From the NCBI GenBank assembly GCA_017645785.1, contig JAGCNW010000030.1:215045-279044 (forward strand): a stretch of DNA of 64,000 nucleotides, given 5' to 3'. This stretch comes from Treponema sp. (GTDB lineage Bacteria; Spirochaetota; Spirochaetia; Treponematales; Treponemataceae). Made by a program: the position numbers and the translations under genes. Positions 20,501 to 27,294 of the stretch are shown in pieces. Position 1 is the first letter of the stretch. Each line of letters opens with the position of its first letter. Under the pieces are notes generated by a model. That model did not search any database. It saw only the letters and a program-made list of their open reading frames with translations, and was not told where the DNA came from.

Positions 20501-21259
20501 ACTGCTTATAACAGTGGTGGCGGCGGAATTAATTCTTTCGGCGCGATTACTATAAACAAAGGGACAATCGGAAAGACTGGAGTAAACAATCCCGCGCAAA
20601 ACGCTGCGGGAAAGTATTCCAACTACGCAGAAGGTGGCGGTGGCGGCATAAGCGCTAGCGGCGTAACAATCGGAAGCAATGTTACAATTTCATATAATTA
20701 CGCTAAAACTGATGGCGGCGGAATTAACGTTTCTGGCTCTTATGACAGTACGATTGCCGGAACGATATCATTCAATGCGGCTGGCGGATCAGGCGGTGGA
20801 TTGGCCACTGGCGGCGGTAGTTCGTATTACACAGAATTGTCAGGAAAATTTGACACAAACACAGCTGCCGGGGAGGACGGCGGCGGAATATTGTATCTAT
20901 CTGGTGATAGAAAACTGGTTTTGAAGAGTGGCTTTAATGTTAATCCACAAAACGCTTCGGTAACAAAGGGATCCGATGATATTCTTGTTTATTACAACTA
21001 TAACTATGAATATAGTCCTGCAAATACATGGACTTTTAACCCAAGTAGACACACTTATATTGAAATTGCCGAAAGTTTGACCAAGATTTCAAGCGGCAAA
21101 TATATTGGACTTTCGCTTAAGAGATATACTGGAGACAAATACAATTCCCCTAACGGCGTGCCTATTTTTGACGGAACTTATAAAAGTCAAGGCAGTACTA
21201 AATTTAAAGTGGCGGATTCAGGCTCGCATTCTATATCAACTGGTGGAATTGTAAAATAG
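14543..21259 (+). CDS. Giant surface lipoprotein with four beta-helix modules
   Basis: 2,238 residues. I start at ATG 14543 because it gives a strong Shine-Dalgarno and a lipoprotein signal (FAAALLGALLFASC, lipobox FASC). After an N-terminal domain of about 300 residues come four diverged copies of one module, beginning near residues 306, 718, 1170 and 1640. Each opens with a pattern like IYVS...GTG.KP(Y/F).(S/T)(I/L)..A, runs through right-handed beta-helix rungs rich in GGGIY, GGAIY, NG(T/S)I and ITGG, and modules 1-3 close with NDV(F/Y)(V/I/L) ... VA.(V/I)T...W.RG. The last module ends differently and there is no autotransporter barrel, so anchoring should be by lipid. Probably an adhesin or surface-layer protein. 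From about 18480 onward the codon choice is visibly more AT-rich than in the first two modules. Confidence 0.85.
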   Translation: MEKNCSKLFAAALLGALLFASCDNVSSGGGSTFFPVVAVPTSTPGAGNSPSSASSAKTIVIQGTLEVQGAVPSQFVSKSQNEDSLGISKSASPKAPFSAGSGDYYFVTADPINGNTEPAKTIDSVNNPTNFTDGSNGKAFTLPLKEGSWKITAGIKNSSNAIILSSYCEKTLSATDSVFTHAFTAVPSTSGKGEIALDLSYEGTDVTSVTATCDALSSAPIPLTQTSATSSKLEFTGDNSVKSGAYEVVFSFYAGDVLIYTSVQTINVLDNMTTNAWVSYGGTDDDLISASDFVLTDSVIKAAALTCFFVGTTSVGEASDTTGEGTAYAPFETVGKAAAVIAKAGVNTKSYTIYISGAVAGQSELPKTLNGKAKSITVQGATGNASDSLCGSASSRAVKIQTSVPIIFRNIKITGGKALGDDAAGRGGGIYACGGDATLGETFESDITLDAGSVVEGNSAKCGGGVYMTKSTLLVKNGATINGNTAEIKGGNFHLYDNAKLDIKGGEISGGVAGKDGNDAYGGAISAEGEALSTKPVITMTGGKISSNKCLGYGSKTAIGGAVWLGSFSEFKMTGGSIENNCVQKASGSPNLKGGAVYIEANVAGDFPSQTLVYGELKLGGSAKIPYDKTKGQGNNDVFVSEWGMLGNANIEITSAFDSGAGKVAAVTPSGWARGKSILKVASGDISPYIKSFETTDPDFDFIKSTVSGQDNYAILTAPLYVSTDSGSDGSGTGTRDKPYQSLNKALMQMNGGQKFTVYILDELRGPQKIQSSFTYNEINYTFDATKCSELTLKGATGLDPNTKEPTDDSCKNPHDSIFAGGTAGCGSALEVSAAVPVKIVNLKLTGGNKNGNGGGLYVSSGSKVILSDGAKITGNIANPTDAYNTDGYGGGLYVDSGASLFINGRALVGDSVDSDTVASDGAHPSLANMAVSGGGIFCAGNLYIGYDLGPGGNPLEKPVAESAGYGIRRNYASQTGGGINFILGTCKIASGNISYNGAGGSSGGVHFGKGGEISGGTFEGNASTDGGAFMVTYGQTVTMTGGTIGGSTAKKQNTVSVTGIGMYNRGGAVCVIGNFSISGSAYIYPTTAVRTNDVYISEDATLKIAGSLTSTIGDKVATVTLENWKRGQTFLSSDSDLTDALVGKIALTIDDDGWERKIASDKKTASINSPIYVVAANDPNDVSTKTRPDGFERGVVSGATGTKKKPYPSIAAALGCEDLAATSNTITIAGTIGAQALSASDSIYGDATSITIAGYKPDTNPSAASIDAKGTADTSALKLEKSGITVTINNLTITGGSGTSMTVSSSTQVNGGGINLSAGTLKLAGGAVVKGNYAANYGGGVYVASGAELYMYGSALIGYDTTTNSVPTSAALGTSSGKAANYAQQGGGIYSSGSVYLGYTGKNNGSLVEATGANKLSGGVRQNYASFGVNGNGGGIYIGTGVFRMASGNVSYNAATGYGGAINGSGTLAGGTIEGNKAAKDGGGVYFNAGTLTVSGATFTKNSSTGGNGGAICSATLATIYLSGSSEIANNTAAVDGGAIYVANTSYCYIKGAVSIPYGGAPSNNDVFLPSGVNLYVNGTLSQDHVATITPGAWTRGNTVLQKSGTEITSIDSTIAGKFAVSDPDWNVVSHDSKGKINGAIYVSETKIVNSTGYSAGSDSASYIGTKKSPFKTINYATSKFWDTLDTKTVDFKIIVNGTLNGTQKVSATDEATVANAKSITVEGMVDYSAYTGNSKLNANLSSAAENGSALIIDTAVPVTLNKLDITGGKTTTGGGGVRIDNENSNVTITNTNVYSNYTIDSSASTGGGGILLKGGILCLGENAIVHSNTAKSHGGGVCNSGGKVYICGGSKGAIIGYKKDINSRAQSSSAKANRAGIDASTGTENSTGMGGGLYLGGGANQCVYLGYKPPVTEGGDPVADTGFNGGFYYNWAKTRGGGMALEGGYSGQEFKMSAGTIQYNVAGYGGGIHAEIPVTIEDCIIADNTAYNSGGGGINSFGAITINKGTIGKTGVNNPAQNAAGKYSNYAEGGGGGISASGVTIGSNVTISYNYAKTDGGGINVSGSYDSTIAGTISFNAAGGSGGGLATGGGSSYYTELSGKFDTNTAAGEDGGGILYLSGDRKLVLKSGFNVNPQNASVTKGSDDILVYYNYNYEYSPANTWTFNPSRHTYIEIAESLTKISSGKYIGLSLKRYTGDKYNSPNGVPIFDGTYKSQGSTKFKVADSGSHSISTGGIVK

Positions 21260-21345
21260 TTGCGGCCCTCGCGGCGGCGGCGCTAGGCTTGTGCGGGGGC
21301 GGGCTGGGCGGCGATGGCGAATGCCTCTACGGGCACTCCCTGTCC

Positions 21346-21374
21346 TTGCAAAAATTCGTGTTTTTTGCTACTAT
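21346..21374 (+). promoter_or_regulatory. Promoter of argH, predicted leaderless
   Basis: TTGCAA at 21346-21351 and TACTAT at 21369-21374, with a 17-nt spacer. Only six bases separate the -10 from ATG 21381, so transcription should begin at or next to the start codon. The GC-rich stretch 21260-21345 upstream shows no gene and no convincing terminator. Confidence 0.6.
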
Positions 21375-21380
21375 CGTCTT

Positions 21381-22808
21381 ATGAAGCACGGAACAATGAC
21401 AGGCGACAACCACGCCGCTCTTTGGAGCGGACGCTTTAAGGAAGGCCCCGACGCGGCGGCCGTAGAGTTTGAAACATCCATTTATGTTGACGAGCGCATG
21501 GCCTTTGATGACATTCAAGGCTCCTTGGCGCACGCCCAAATGCTTTGTTCCGCAGGCCTCATCTCAAAGGAGGAGGCGGCAAAAATAAAGAGCGGCCTTC
21601 TTTCCATCAAAAAAGACTTGGAAACCGGCAAGCTCAAAATCGATTATTCCGCCGAAGACATCCATTCCTTTATAGAAGCCACATTGACCGACAGAGTGGG
21701 CGAGGCCGGAAAAAAACTCCACACAGGCCGCAGCCGCAACGACCAAATAGCTCTTGACGAGCGCATCCACTTGCGCCGCGTCGTTCCTCTTTTGCAAAAC
21801 AAAATCTTGACCTTGATCGACGCCCTCTCTTTGATCGCCTCAAAAAATTTAAAGACCCTGATGCCCGGCTACACCCACATGCAGCACGCGCAGCCCGTGA
21901 CCCTTGCCCAGCACTTGTGCGCCTGGGCTTGGAGCTTGGAGCGCGACTGGAGCCGCTTGGAAGACGCGCTAAAAAGAATTTCTTTAAGCCCCCTTGGGAG
22001 CGGAGCCCTTGCCGGAAGCGGACTTCCTTTGGACAGAAAATTGACCGCTAAACTTTTGGGTTTTGACGGCCCCACGCAAAATTCCATCGACAGCGTTAGC
22101 GACCGCGACTACTGCATTGAAATAACCGCCGCTCTCAGCGTCTTGCAAATGCACTTAAGCCGCTTTTGCGAAGAGATTGTCTTGTGGGCCACAAGCGAAT
22201 TCAACTTCATAAACCTTAGCGAAAAATGGTCCACAGGCTCTTCGATAATGCCGCAAAAAAAGAACCCCGACTTTGCCGAGTTGATTCGCGGCCGCGCGGG
22301 AAAAGTTTACGGAGACTTGATCAATCTTCTTACGATGATGAAGGGCCTTCCGCTTTCTTACGACCGCGACTTGCAGGAAGACAAGGCGCCTCTCTTTGAC
22401 GCGATGGACACTGTCTCTTCTTGCTTGACTGTCTTCACTTACATGATAAGCTCGGCCACATTCAACGCAAAGAAAATGGCCGACTCTTGCCAGGACGGCT
22501 ATCTCAACGCCACAGACGTCGCCGACTACCTTGCGCGCAAGGGAATTCCTTTCCGCGAGGCGCATGGAATCAGCGCCAAAGCAGTCCGCATCGCCATCGA
22601 CGCGGGCGTCCGCTTGGAAGACTTGTGCTTGGAAGAATTCCAGTCTTGCTCAAAGTTGATAGAAGAGGACATCTACGACTTGATTACGCCCGCAGCCTGC
22701 GCCGCCGAACGAAAAACCCTTGGCGGAACGGCGCCAGAGCGCGTTAAGGAACAAGTGTCCGCGCTTAAAAAAATTGTATCAAAAAGAAAAAAAGGAGTAA
22801 TAAAATGA
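21381..22808 (+). CDS. argH: Argininosuccinate lyase
   Basis: Cleaves argininosuccinate to arginine and fumarate, the last step of arginine synthesis. The superfamily signature is GSSIMPQKKNPD, with HTGRSRNDQIALDERI and PGYTHMQHAQPVTLAQH earlier. ATG 21381 follows a well-placed promoter with no room for a leader; ATG 21396 (MTGDNHAALWSGRF) is a close alternative. A longer in-frame reading from 21291 covers the promoter and is not credible. No argG or other arginine gene is in the window. The stop overlaps the start of the amino acid binding protein (ATGA), so enzyme and importer are co-expressed. Confidence 0.94.
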   Translation: MKHGTMTGDNHAALWSGRFKEGPDAAAVEFETSIYVDERMAFDDIQGSLAHAQMLCSAGLISKEEAAKIKSGLLSIKKDLETGKLKIDYSAEDIHSFIEATLTDRVGEAGKKLHTGRSRNDQIALDERIHLRRVVPLLQNKILTLIDALSLIASKNLKTLMPGYTHMQHAQPVTLAQHLCAWAWSLERDWSRLEDALKRISLSPLGSGALAGSGLPLDRKLTAKLLGFDGPTQNSIDSVSDRDYCIEITAALSVLQMHLSRFCEEIVLWATSEFNFINLSEKWSTGSSIMPQKKNPDFAELIRGRAGKVYGDLINLLTMMKGLPLSYDRDLQEDKAPLFDAMDTVSSCLTVFTYMISSATFNAKKMADSCQDGYLNATDVADYLARKGIPFREAHGISAKAVRIAIDAGVRLEDLCLEEFQSCSKLIEEDIYDLITPAACAAERKTLGGTAPERVKEQVSALKKIVSKRKKGVIK

Positions 22809-23611
22809 AAAAGCTTTTTGTAGTTTTGACAGCCGCTCTTTTGGCTGCATCTCTTGCCGGCTGCGCCAAAAAGGGCTCTAAGGCCGACAATTCCCTTGCC
22901 GACTTGAAGGCAAGAGGCGTTTTTGTTCTTGGATTGGACGACTCGTTCCCCCCGATGGGCTTCCGCGACGAGTCCAACCAAATCGTAGGCTTTGACATCG
23001 ACTTGGCCAAAGAAGTCGCCAAGCGCTTGGGCGTTCAGTTCAAGGCCCAGCCTATCAACTGGGACTCAAAGGAGCAGGAGCTCAACACAGGAAAAATCGA
23101 CTGCATTTGGAACGGCCTTACAATCACCGACGAGCGCAAGAAGGCCTTGAGCTTTACAAAGCCTTACCTTGACAACAAGCAGGTCGTAGTTGTTCGCGCC
23201 AATTCAGGCTTTAAAGGCCTTTCTGACTTGTATGGAAAAAAGATCGCCTTGCAGAGCGGCTCGTCCGCCGAAGACGCGGTCAACGACACTCCCGACTTTC
23301 AAAAGAATGTCAAGGACATCGTTTTTCTTGACCAAAACTTGATGGCCCTAAACGACTTGGTCATCGGCGGAGTTGACGGCGTTGTCATGGACAGCATCGT
23401 CGCCGAATACGCGATCAAGCAGTCAAACTTGCCCTTGACCTTGCTTGACGAAAGCCTTGCCAGCGAAGAGTACGGCGTTGCCTTCAGAAAGGGCGACGTC
23501 AAGTTGACCGAAGCCGTTCAAAAGGCTTTGCAAGACATGGCCGCCGACGGAACTGTCGCCCGCATTTCTTCCATCTGGTTCGGAAGCGACATCACCGTAA
23601 TCGGAAAGTAA
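22805..23611 (+). CDS. Polar amino acid ABC transporter, solute-binding lipoprotein
   Basis: 268 residues with a lipoprotein signal (LLAASLAGC) and a family 3 periplasmic binding fold: the opening GVFVLGLDDSFPPMGF, then VGFDIDLAKEVAKRL, the hinge-like NGLTITDERKKALSFTKPY, and GVDGVVMDSIVAEY. It should capture a polar amino acid (glutamine, arginine, cystine type); the ligand cannot be read from the sequence. GGAG lies upstream. It is the first gene of a complete binding protein, permease and ATPase set and is coupled to argH, which makes arginine or a precursor an attractive but unproven ligand. Confidence 0.9.
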   Translation: MKKLFVVLTAALLAASLAGCAKKGSKADNSLADLKARGVFVLGLDDSFPPMGFRDESNQIVGFDIDLAKEVAKRLGVQFKAQPINWDSKEQELNTGKIDCIWNGLTITDERKKALSFTKPYLDNKQVVVVRANSGFKGLSDLYGKKIALQSGSSAEDAVNDTPDFQKNVKDIVFLDQNLMALNDLVIGGVDGVVMDSIVAEYAIKQSNLPLTLLDESLASEEYGVAFRKGDVKLTEAVQKALQDMAADGTVARISSIWFGSDITVIGK

Positions 23612-23623
23612 CAGGAGCGGCAA

Positions 23624-24259
23624 TTGGGCGCCTTGATACAGTCTATGCTCTCCGGAACTTTTGTTTCGGTCGAGATATTCTTCTTGACTTTGATTTTCTC
23701 AATTCCGCTGGCCGTCTTCTTTTGCGCGGCGCGGATGTCAAAGTTTTTTCCTTTGCAAAAGTTCGCCCAATTTTTTTTGCTGTTGATCCGCGGAACGCCT
23801 TTGATGCTGCAGCTGATTTGCGTCTACTTCATTCCGGGCCTCTTGTGGGGCTTTTCCTTTGACCGCTTTGTCGCGGCCATAATCGCCATGTCGGTAAACT
23901 ACGCGGCTTACTTTGCCGAGATTTACCGCGGCGGCTTGGAAGGCGTTCCGCAAGGGCAGAGGGAGGCCGCGAAAGTCTTGGGCTACACCAAGGCGCAAAC
24001 TTTTTGCCATGTAATAATTCCACAAGTTATAAAAAGAATCATGCCCGCCATGGGAAACGAAGTGATCACCCTTGTAAAGGACACCGCATTGGTGACTGTG
24101 ATCGGAGTGGTTGAACTGCTCCACGTCGCCAAGTCCGCGTCAAACAGGGTCTTTTCTACCGTTCCTCTTTTTGTGGCGGGAGCCTTTTACCTGATAATGA
24201 ACGGCGTCGTTTCATTTGTCTTTGCCTGCATCGAAAAAAAACTGTCGTATTACAAGTGA
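23624..24259 (+). CDS. Polar amino acid ABC transporter, permease
   Basis: 211-residue HisM/GlnP-family inner-membrane protein. It starts at TTG 23624, with AGGAG seven bases upstream. Membrane helices are visible, and the cytoplasmic EAA loop that docks the ATPase is present (EAAKVLGYTKAQTFCHVIIPQ region). The early motif LLLIRGTPLMLQL is typical of the family. A single permease gene implies a homodimer. It lies 12 nt after the binding protein and 7 nt before the ATPase. Confidence 0.92.
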   Translation: MGALIQSMLSGTFVSVEIFFLTLIFSIPLAVFFCAARMSKFFPLQKFAQFFLLLIRGTPLMLQLICVYFIPGLLWGFSFDRFVAAIIAMSVNYAAYFAEIYRGGLEGVPQGQREAAKVLGYTKAQTFCHVIIPQVIKRIMPAMGNEVITLVKDTALVTVIGVVELLHVAKSASNRVFSTVPLFVAGAFYLIMNGVVSFVFACIEKKLSYYK

Positions 24260-24266
24260 GTTCCTT

Positions 24267-25025
24267 ATGCAAAGTGATATTGTAGTCAGCGTTCAAAATC
24301 TCAAAAAGGACTACGGAAAGGGGAGCGTCCTAAACGACATTTCCTTTGACTTGCATAAAGGAAAGACTCTTTCCATCATTGGACCGAGCGGTTCGGGAAA
24401 GTCAACGATTTTGCGCTGCCTTTGCCAGTTGGAATCAATTTCGGGCGGAAGCGTCATTGTTGACGGCGATTATTTGGCAAAAGACGGAGTCTATTCCTCA
24501 AAGGACCAGCTTAGAAAAATCGGCCTTAAAATTGGAATGGTTTTCCAAAACTTCAACCTTTTTCCCCATTATTCAGTTTTGCAGAACGTCGCGGAACCGC
24601 AAATCCGCGTCCAAAAAATAAAGCGCGCCCAAGCCGAAGAAAACGCAAAAAAATGGCTGGCCCGCATGAACCTGGCCGACAAGGCAAACTTTTATCCCCA
24701 GCAATTGTCCGGCGGCCAGCAGCAGCGCGTCGCAATCGCCCGCGCCCTCGCGCTCAATCCACAAGTTTTGGTCTTTGACGAGCCCACAAGCGCTCTTGAC
24801 CCGGAACTCACCGGCGAAATTCTTAAGGTAATCAAGGATTTGGCCGCCCAAAAAATGACTATGATTGTAGTCACCCATGAGATGGCCTTTGCCCGCGACA
24901 CCAGCGACCATGTGATTTTTATCGACGGCGGCGTGATTGTGGAGCAAGGCGATCCCCAAGAAGTATTCTCCAATCCCCGCGAAGAGCGCACTAAGCTTTT
25001 CTTAAGGCGTTTTTCCAACTCTTGA
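24267..25025 (+). CDS. Polar amino acid ABC transporter, ATP-binding subunit
   Basis: 252 residues with all ABC motifs: Walker A GPSGSGKST, Q-loop MVFQNFNLFPHYSVL, signature LSGGQQQRVAIARAL, Walker B VLVFDEPTSALD and the switch His in VVTHEM. It is closest in form to GlnQ/HisP. I use ATG 24267, just after the permease stop; an upstream in-frame start inside the permease gene is unlikely. The TGA stop lies inside the -35 box of the yajC promoter. Confidence 0.93.
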   Translation: MQSDIVVSVQNLKKDYGKGSVLNDISFDLHKGKTLSIIGPSGSGKSTILRCLCQLESISGGSVIVDGDYLAKDGVYSSKDQLRKIGLKIGMVFQNFNLFPHYSVLQNVAEPQIRVQKIKRAQAEENAKKWLARMNLADKANFYPQQLSGGQQQRVAIARALALNPQVLVFDEPTSALDPELTGEILKVIKDLAAQKMTMIVVTHEMAFARDTSDHVIFIDGGVIVEQGDPQEVFSNPREERTKLFLRRFSNS

Positions 25026-25050
25026 CACAGAAAGCCTCTTCCTATATAAT
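25022..25050 (+). promoter_or_regulatory. Consensus sigma-70-type promoter for yajC-secD-secF
   Basis: TTGACA (25022-25027), a 17-nt spacer and TATAAT (25045-25050): a perfect match to the housekeeping consensus. It overlaps the stop codon of the upstream ABC ATPase. The leader of about 30 nt carries AGGAAGG before ATG 25088. Confidence 0.85.
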
Positions 25051-25087
25051 GGTAACACTATACATATTAAAATTTAGGAAGGAAAAT

Positions 25088-25465
25088 ATGTCTTTTTTAC
25101 CCCTTTTGCAAGCCGCTCCTGGAACATCCCAGTCAGGCAGCTTTGGTTCATTGATCGTTACAGTCGTTTTGATGATAGGAATCTTCTACTTTTTCTTGAT
25201 TCGTCCTCAAAACAAAAAGCAAAAAGAAATGGAAAAAATGCTCGCCGCCCTTAAAAAAGGCGACAAAGTCGTAACAATCGGCGGAATTCACGGCGTCGTT
25301 TCTTCTACAAAAGAAAAGACAATCATCCTTAAGGTTGACGACAACACAAAGCTTGAATTCAACCGTTCCGCCATCGCCTCAGTTGTAAAGCCCGAGAGCG
25401 AAAAGAAGGCTGCCGACGCCAAGGCCGACGCCGCCAAAGATGAAAAAACAAAAAGCGAAAAATAA
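25088..25465 (+). CDS. yajC: Preprotein translocase subunit YajC
   Basis: 125-residue accessory subunit of the Sec translocon. One membrane helix (LIVTVVLMIGIFYFFLIRPQ) is followed by the family motif RPQNKKQKEMEKML and the beta-rich KKGDKVVTIGGIHGVV segment. The C-terminus is a Lys/Ala/Asp-rich tail. I use ATG 25088 with a strong Shine-Dalgarno; an upstream in-frame reading starts before the transcript. It is first in a yajC-secD-secF operon. Confidence 0.95.
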   Translation: MSFLPLLQAAPGTSQSGSFGSLIVTVVLMIGIFYFFLIRPQNKKQKEMEKMLAALKKGDKVVTIGGIHGVVSSTKEKTIILKVDDNTKLEFNRSAIASVVKPESEKKAADAKADAAKDEKTKSEK

Positions 25466-25491
25466 ACACATAAAATAGATTGGAGCAAAAA

Positions 25492-27294
25492 ATGGAAAAG
25501 TCGAGCAAAAGATGGCGTTTTGTCATTCTTCTTGTGGTATTGGGAATTTGTTTGGCGTTCTTGCGCCCTACAATCAATTGGTATTTTAGAACTAGCGAAG
25601 CCGACCAAAAGTTGGCCTTGCAGTCCCTTGAAAAAATCAAGGAATATTCTGTTCAGCAGGCCGCCAAAGACGTTAAGGCTTTGGAAGCCTTGGCCGCGGC
25701 CAACCCCGGCGCCGAGCTTGGCGAAGAATACGCCTGGCTTGCCAAAGCGGTAAAAAAGAATTACAAGGAATACAAAAAGGCCGTTCCGGAGCCGTTGACT
25801 TTGGGCGCCGCCTTGTCTTCGTTCAGCCTTGGCCGCATCGCCAAAAACGACGAAGAAAAAAAGAACGTGGCTTCTTCAATCCACGCAAAGCTTCTTGAGT
25901 TGTATCAGGAACGCTACCGCGAAAGAGTTTTGGCCGACAAGCGCAACTACACAAACTCTGTAAAGCTTGGCCTTGACCTTTCGGGCGGCATGAACATCAT
26001 CGTTCACGCTGACTTGGACGCCGCGGTAAAGAACAACCAAGAATCTGTTGCCGGAGCCGGCGGCGAGGCCGCCTTTAAGGCCCGCGCGATGGAGCAGGCG
26101 ATTGAAACTCTCAAGAGCCGCATCGACCGCTTTGGATTGACAGAGCCGGTTATCCGCCAGCAAGGCGAAGACCGCGTTTACATCGAAATCCCCGGCTCGG
26201 AGCAGAGCGACGCGATCAACACGATCATCATGGGAAAAGGCATTCTCAACTTCCGCCTTGTGGACGAGGAAGCCACCAACCAGTTCCTTCAGTATTATTA
26301 TTCAAATCCGGACGCCACCTTTGACGAGAACGGAAAGCTTCTTGATCCCAGCGTCGTTCCCGCAGACGTTGAAATCTTGGGCTACTACACAAAAGACTCT
26401 TACGGCTTGGATGAGTTCATCCAGTACATGGCCCTTAAAAAAGAGATCGCGCTTGACGGCCGCTACGTAAAGAGCGCCGAAGTCAGCCGCGACCAGATGG
26501 GACAGACCGGCGTTGACTTTACTTTGGACATGGAAGGCGCCGAGATTTTCGCCAACTTTACCGGCGACCACGTAGGCGAGCGCCTCGCGGTAATCAGCGA
26601 CAACAAGGTAAAGAGCGCGGCCACAATCAAGACAAAGATCGCCGGCGGACGCGTCCGCATCGACGGCTTTGGCTTGGAAGAGGCGCAGAACTTGCAAAAG
26701 GTTTTGCAGACCGCTTGGCTTGAAGTTCCCCTCAGCGTTGAAAGCCAGCAGGTTATCGGCGCCGAATTGGGAGAGCTTACAATCCGCAACGGCTTGATGG
26801 CCTTGGCCATCGGCTTGATCGCGATTTTCATCTTCATGCTTCTTTACTACAAGGGAGCGGGTATCAACGCGATTGTCGCCCAGGTTTTGAACCTTTACAT
26901 TTTGTTCGCCGTTCTTTCGGCCTTCAACTTGACTTTGACCTTGCCTTCTATCGCCGGTATGATTCTTACCGTCGGTATGGCGGTTGACGCCAACGTAATC
27001 ATCTTTGAGCGCATCAAGGAAGAGCTTAGGCTTGGAAAGAGCCGCGCGGCCGCCATCGAAACTGGCTTCCAAGGCGCCTCTTGGGCGATTTGGGACTCTA
27101 ACATCACAACCTTCATCGCGGCCATGTTCCTTAGCCAATTGGGAACGGGATCCATCCAGGGCTTTGCGGTAAGCTTGGCCATCGGCGTCGCGTCTTCTGT
27201 CTTCACGGCCTTGTTCGTAAGCCGTTTGATGTTCGATGTTGGAACGGAAGCCTTTAAGAAAAAGACTACCAGCATCAGTTGGGGGGTAAAATAA
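25492..27294 (+). CDS. secD: Protein translocase subunit SecD
   Basis: 600-residue proton-driven pulling subunit of the Sec machinery. One N-terminal helix; the first periplasmic domain opens with LGLDLSGGMNIIVHAD, later followed by the P1-head region; then the C-terminal membrane bundle with GMILTVGMAVDANVIIFERI, the conserved motif around the functional Asp of helix 4. Compared with many SecD proteins there is an extra Lys/Glu-rich segment of about 90 residues between the first helix and LGLDL. GGAG lies before ATG 25492. The TAA stop overlaps the secF ATG (TAATG). Confidence 0.95.
   Translation: MEKSSKRWRFVILLVVLGICLAFLRPTINWYFRTSEADQKLALQSLEKIKEYSVQQAAKDVKALEALAAANPGAELGEEYAWLAKAVKKNYKEYKKAVPEPLTLGAALSSFSLGRIAKNDEEKKNVASSIHAKLLELYQERYRERVLADKRNYTNSVKLGLDLSGGMNIIVHADLDAAVKNNQESVAGAGGEAAFKARAMEQAIETLKSRIDRFGLTEPVIRQQGEDRVYIEIPGSEQSDAINTIIMGKGILNFRLVDEEATNQFLQYYYSNPDATFDENGKLLDPSVVPADVEILGYYTKDSYGLDEFIQYMALKKEIALDGRYVKSAEVSRDQMGQTGVDFTLDMEGAEIFANFTGDHVGERLAVISDNKVKSAATIKTKIAGGRVRIDGFGLEEAQNLQKVLQTAWLEVPLSVESQQVIGAELGELTIRNGLMALAIGLIAIFIFMLLYYKGAGINAIVAQVLNLYILFAVLSAFNLTLTLPSIAGMILTVGMAVDANVIIFERIKEELRLGKSRAAAIETGFQGASWAIWDSNITTFIAAMFLSQLGTGSIQGFAVSLAIGVASSVFTALFVSRLMFDVGTEAFKKKTTSISWGVK

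Noticed and set aside
15800..20900. CRISPR-like or tandem DNA repeats
   Set aside because: The repeated Gly-rich codons encode beta-helix rungs; spacing and sequence are irregular and there is an uninterrupted reading frame.
21291..21380. Longer argH start in the GC-rich upstream stretch
   Set aside because: It would place the promoter inside the gene and adds an Arg-rich leader not seen in the family.
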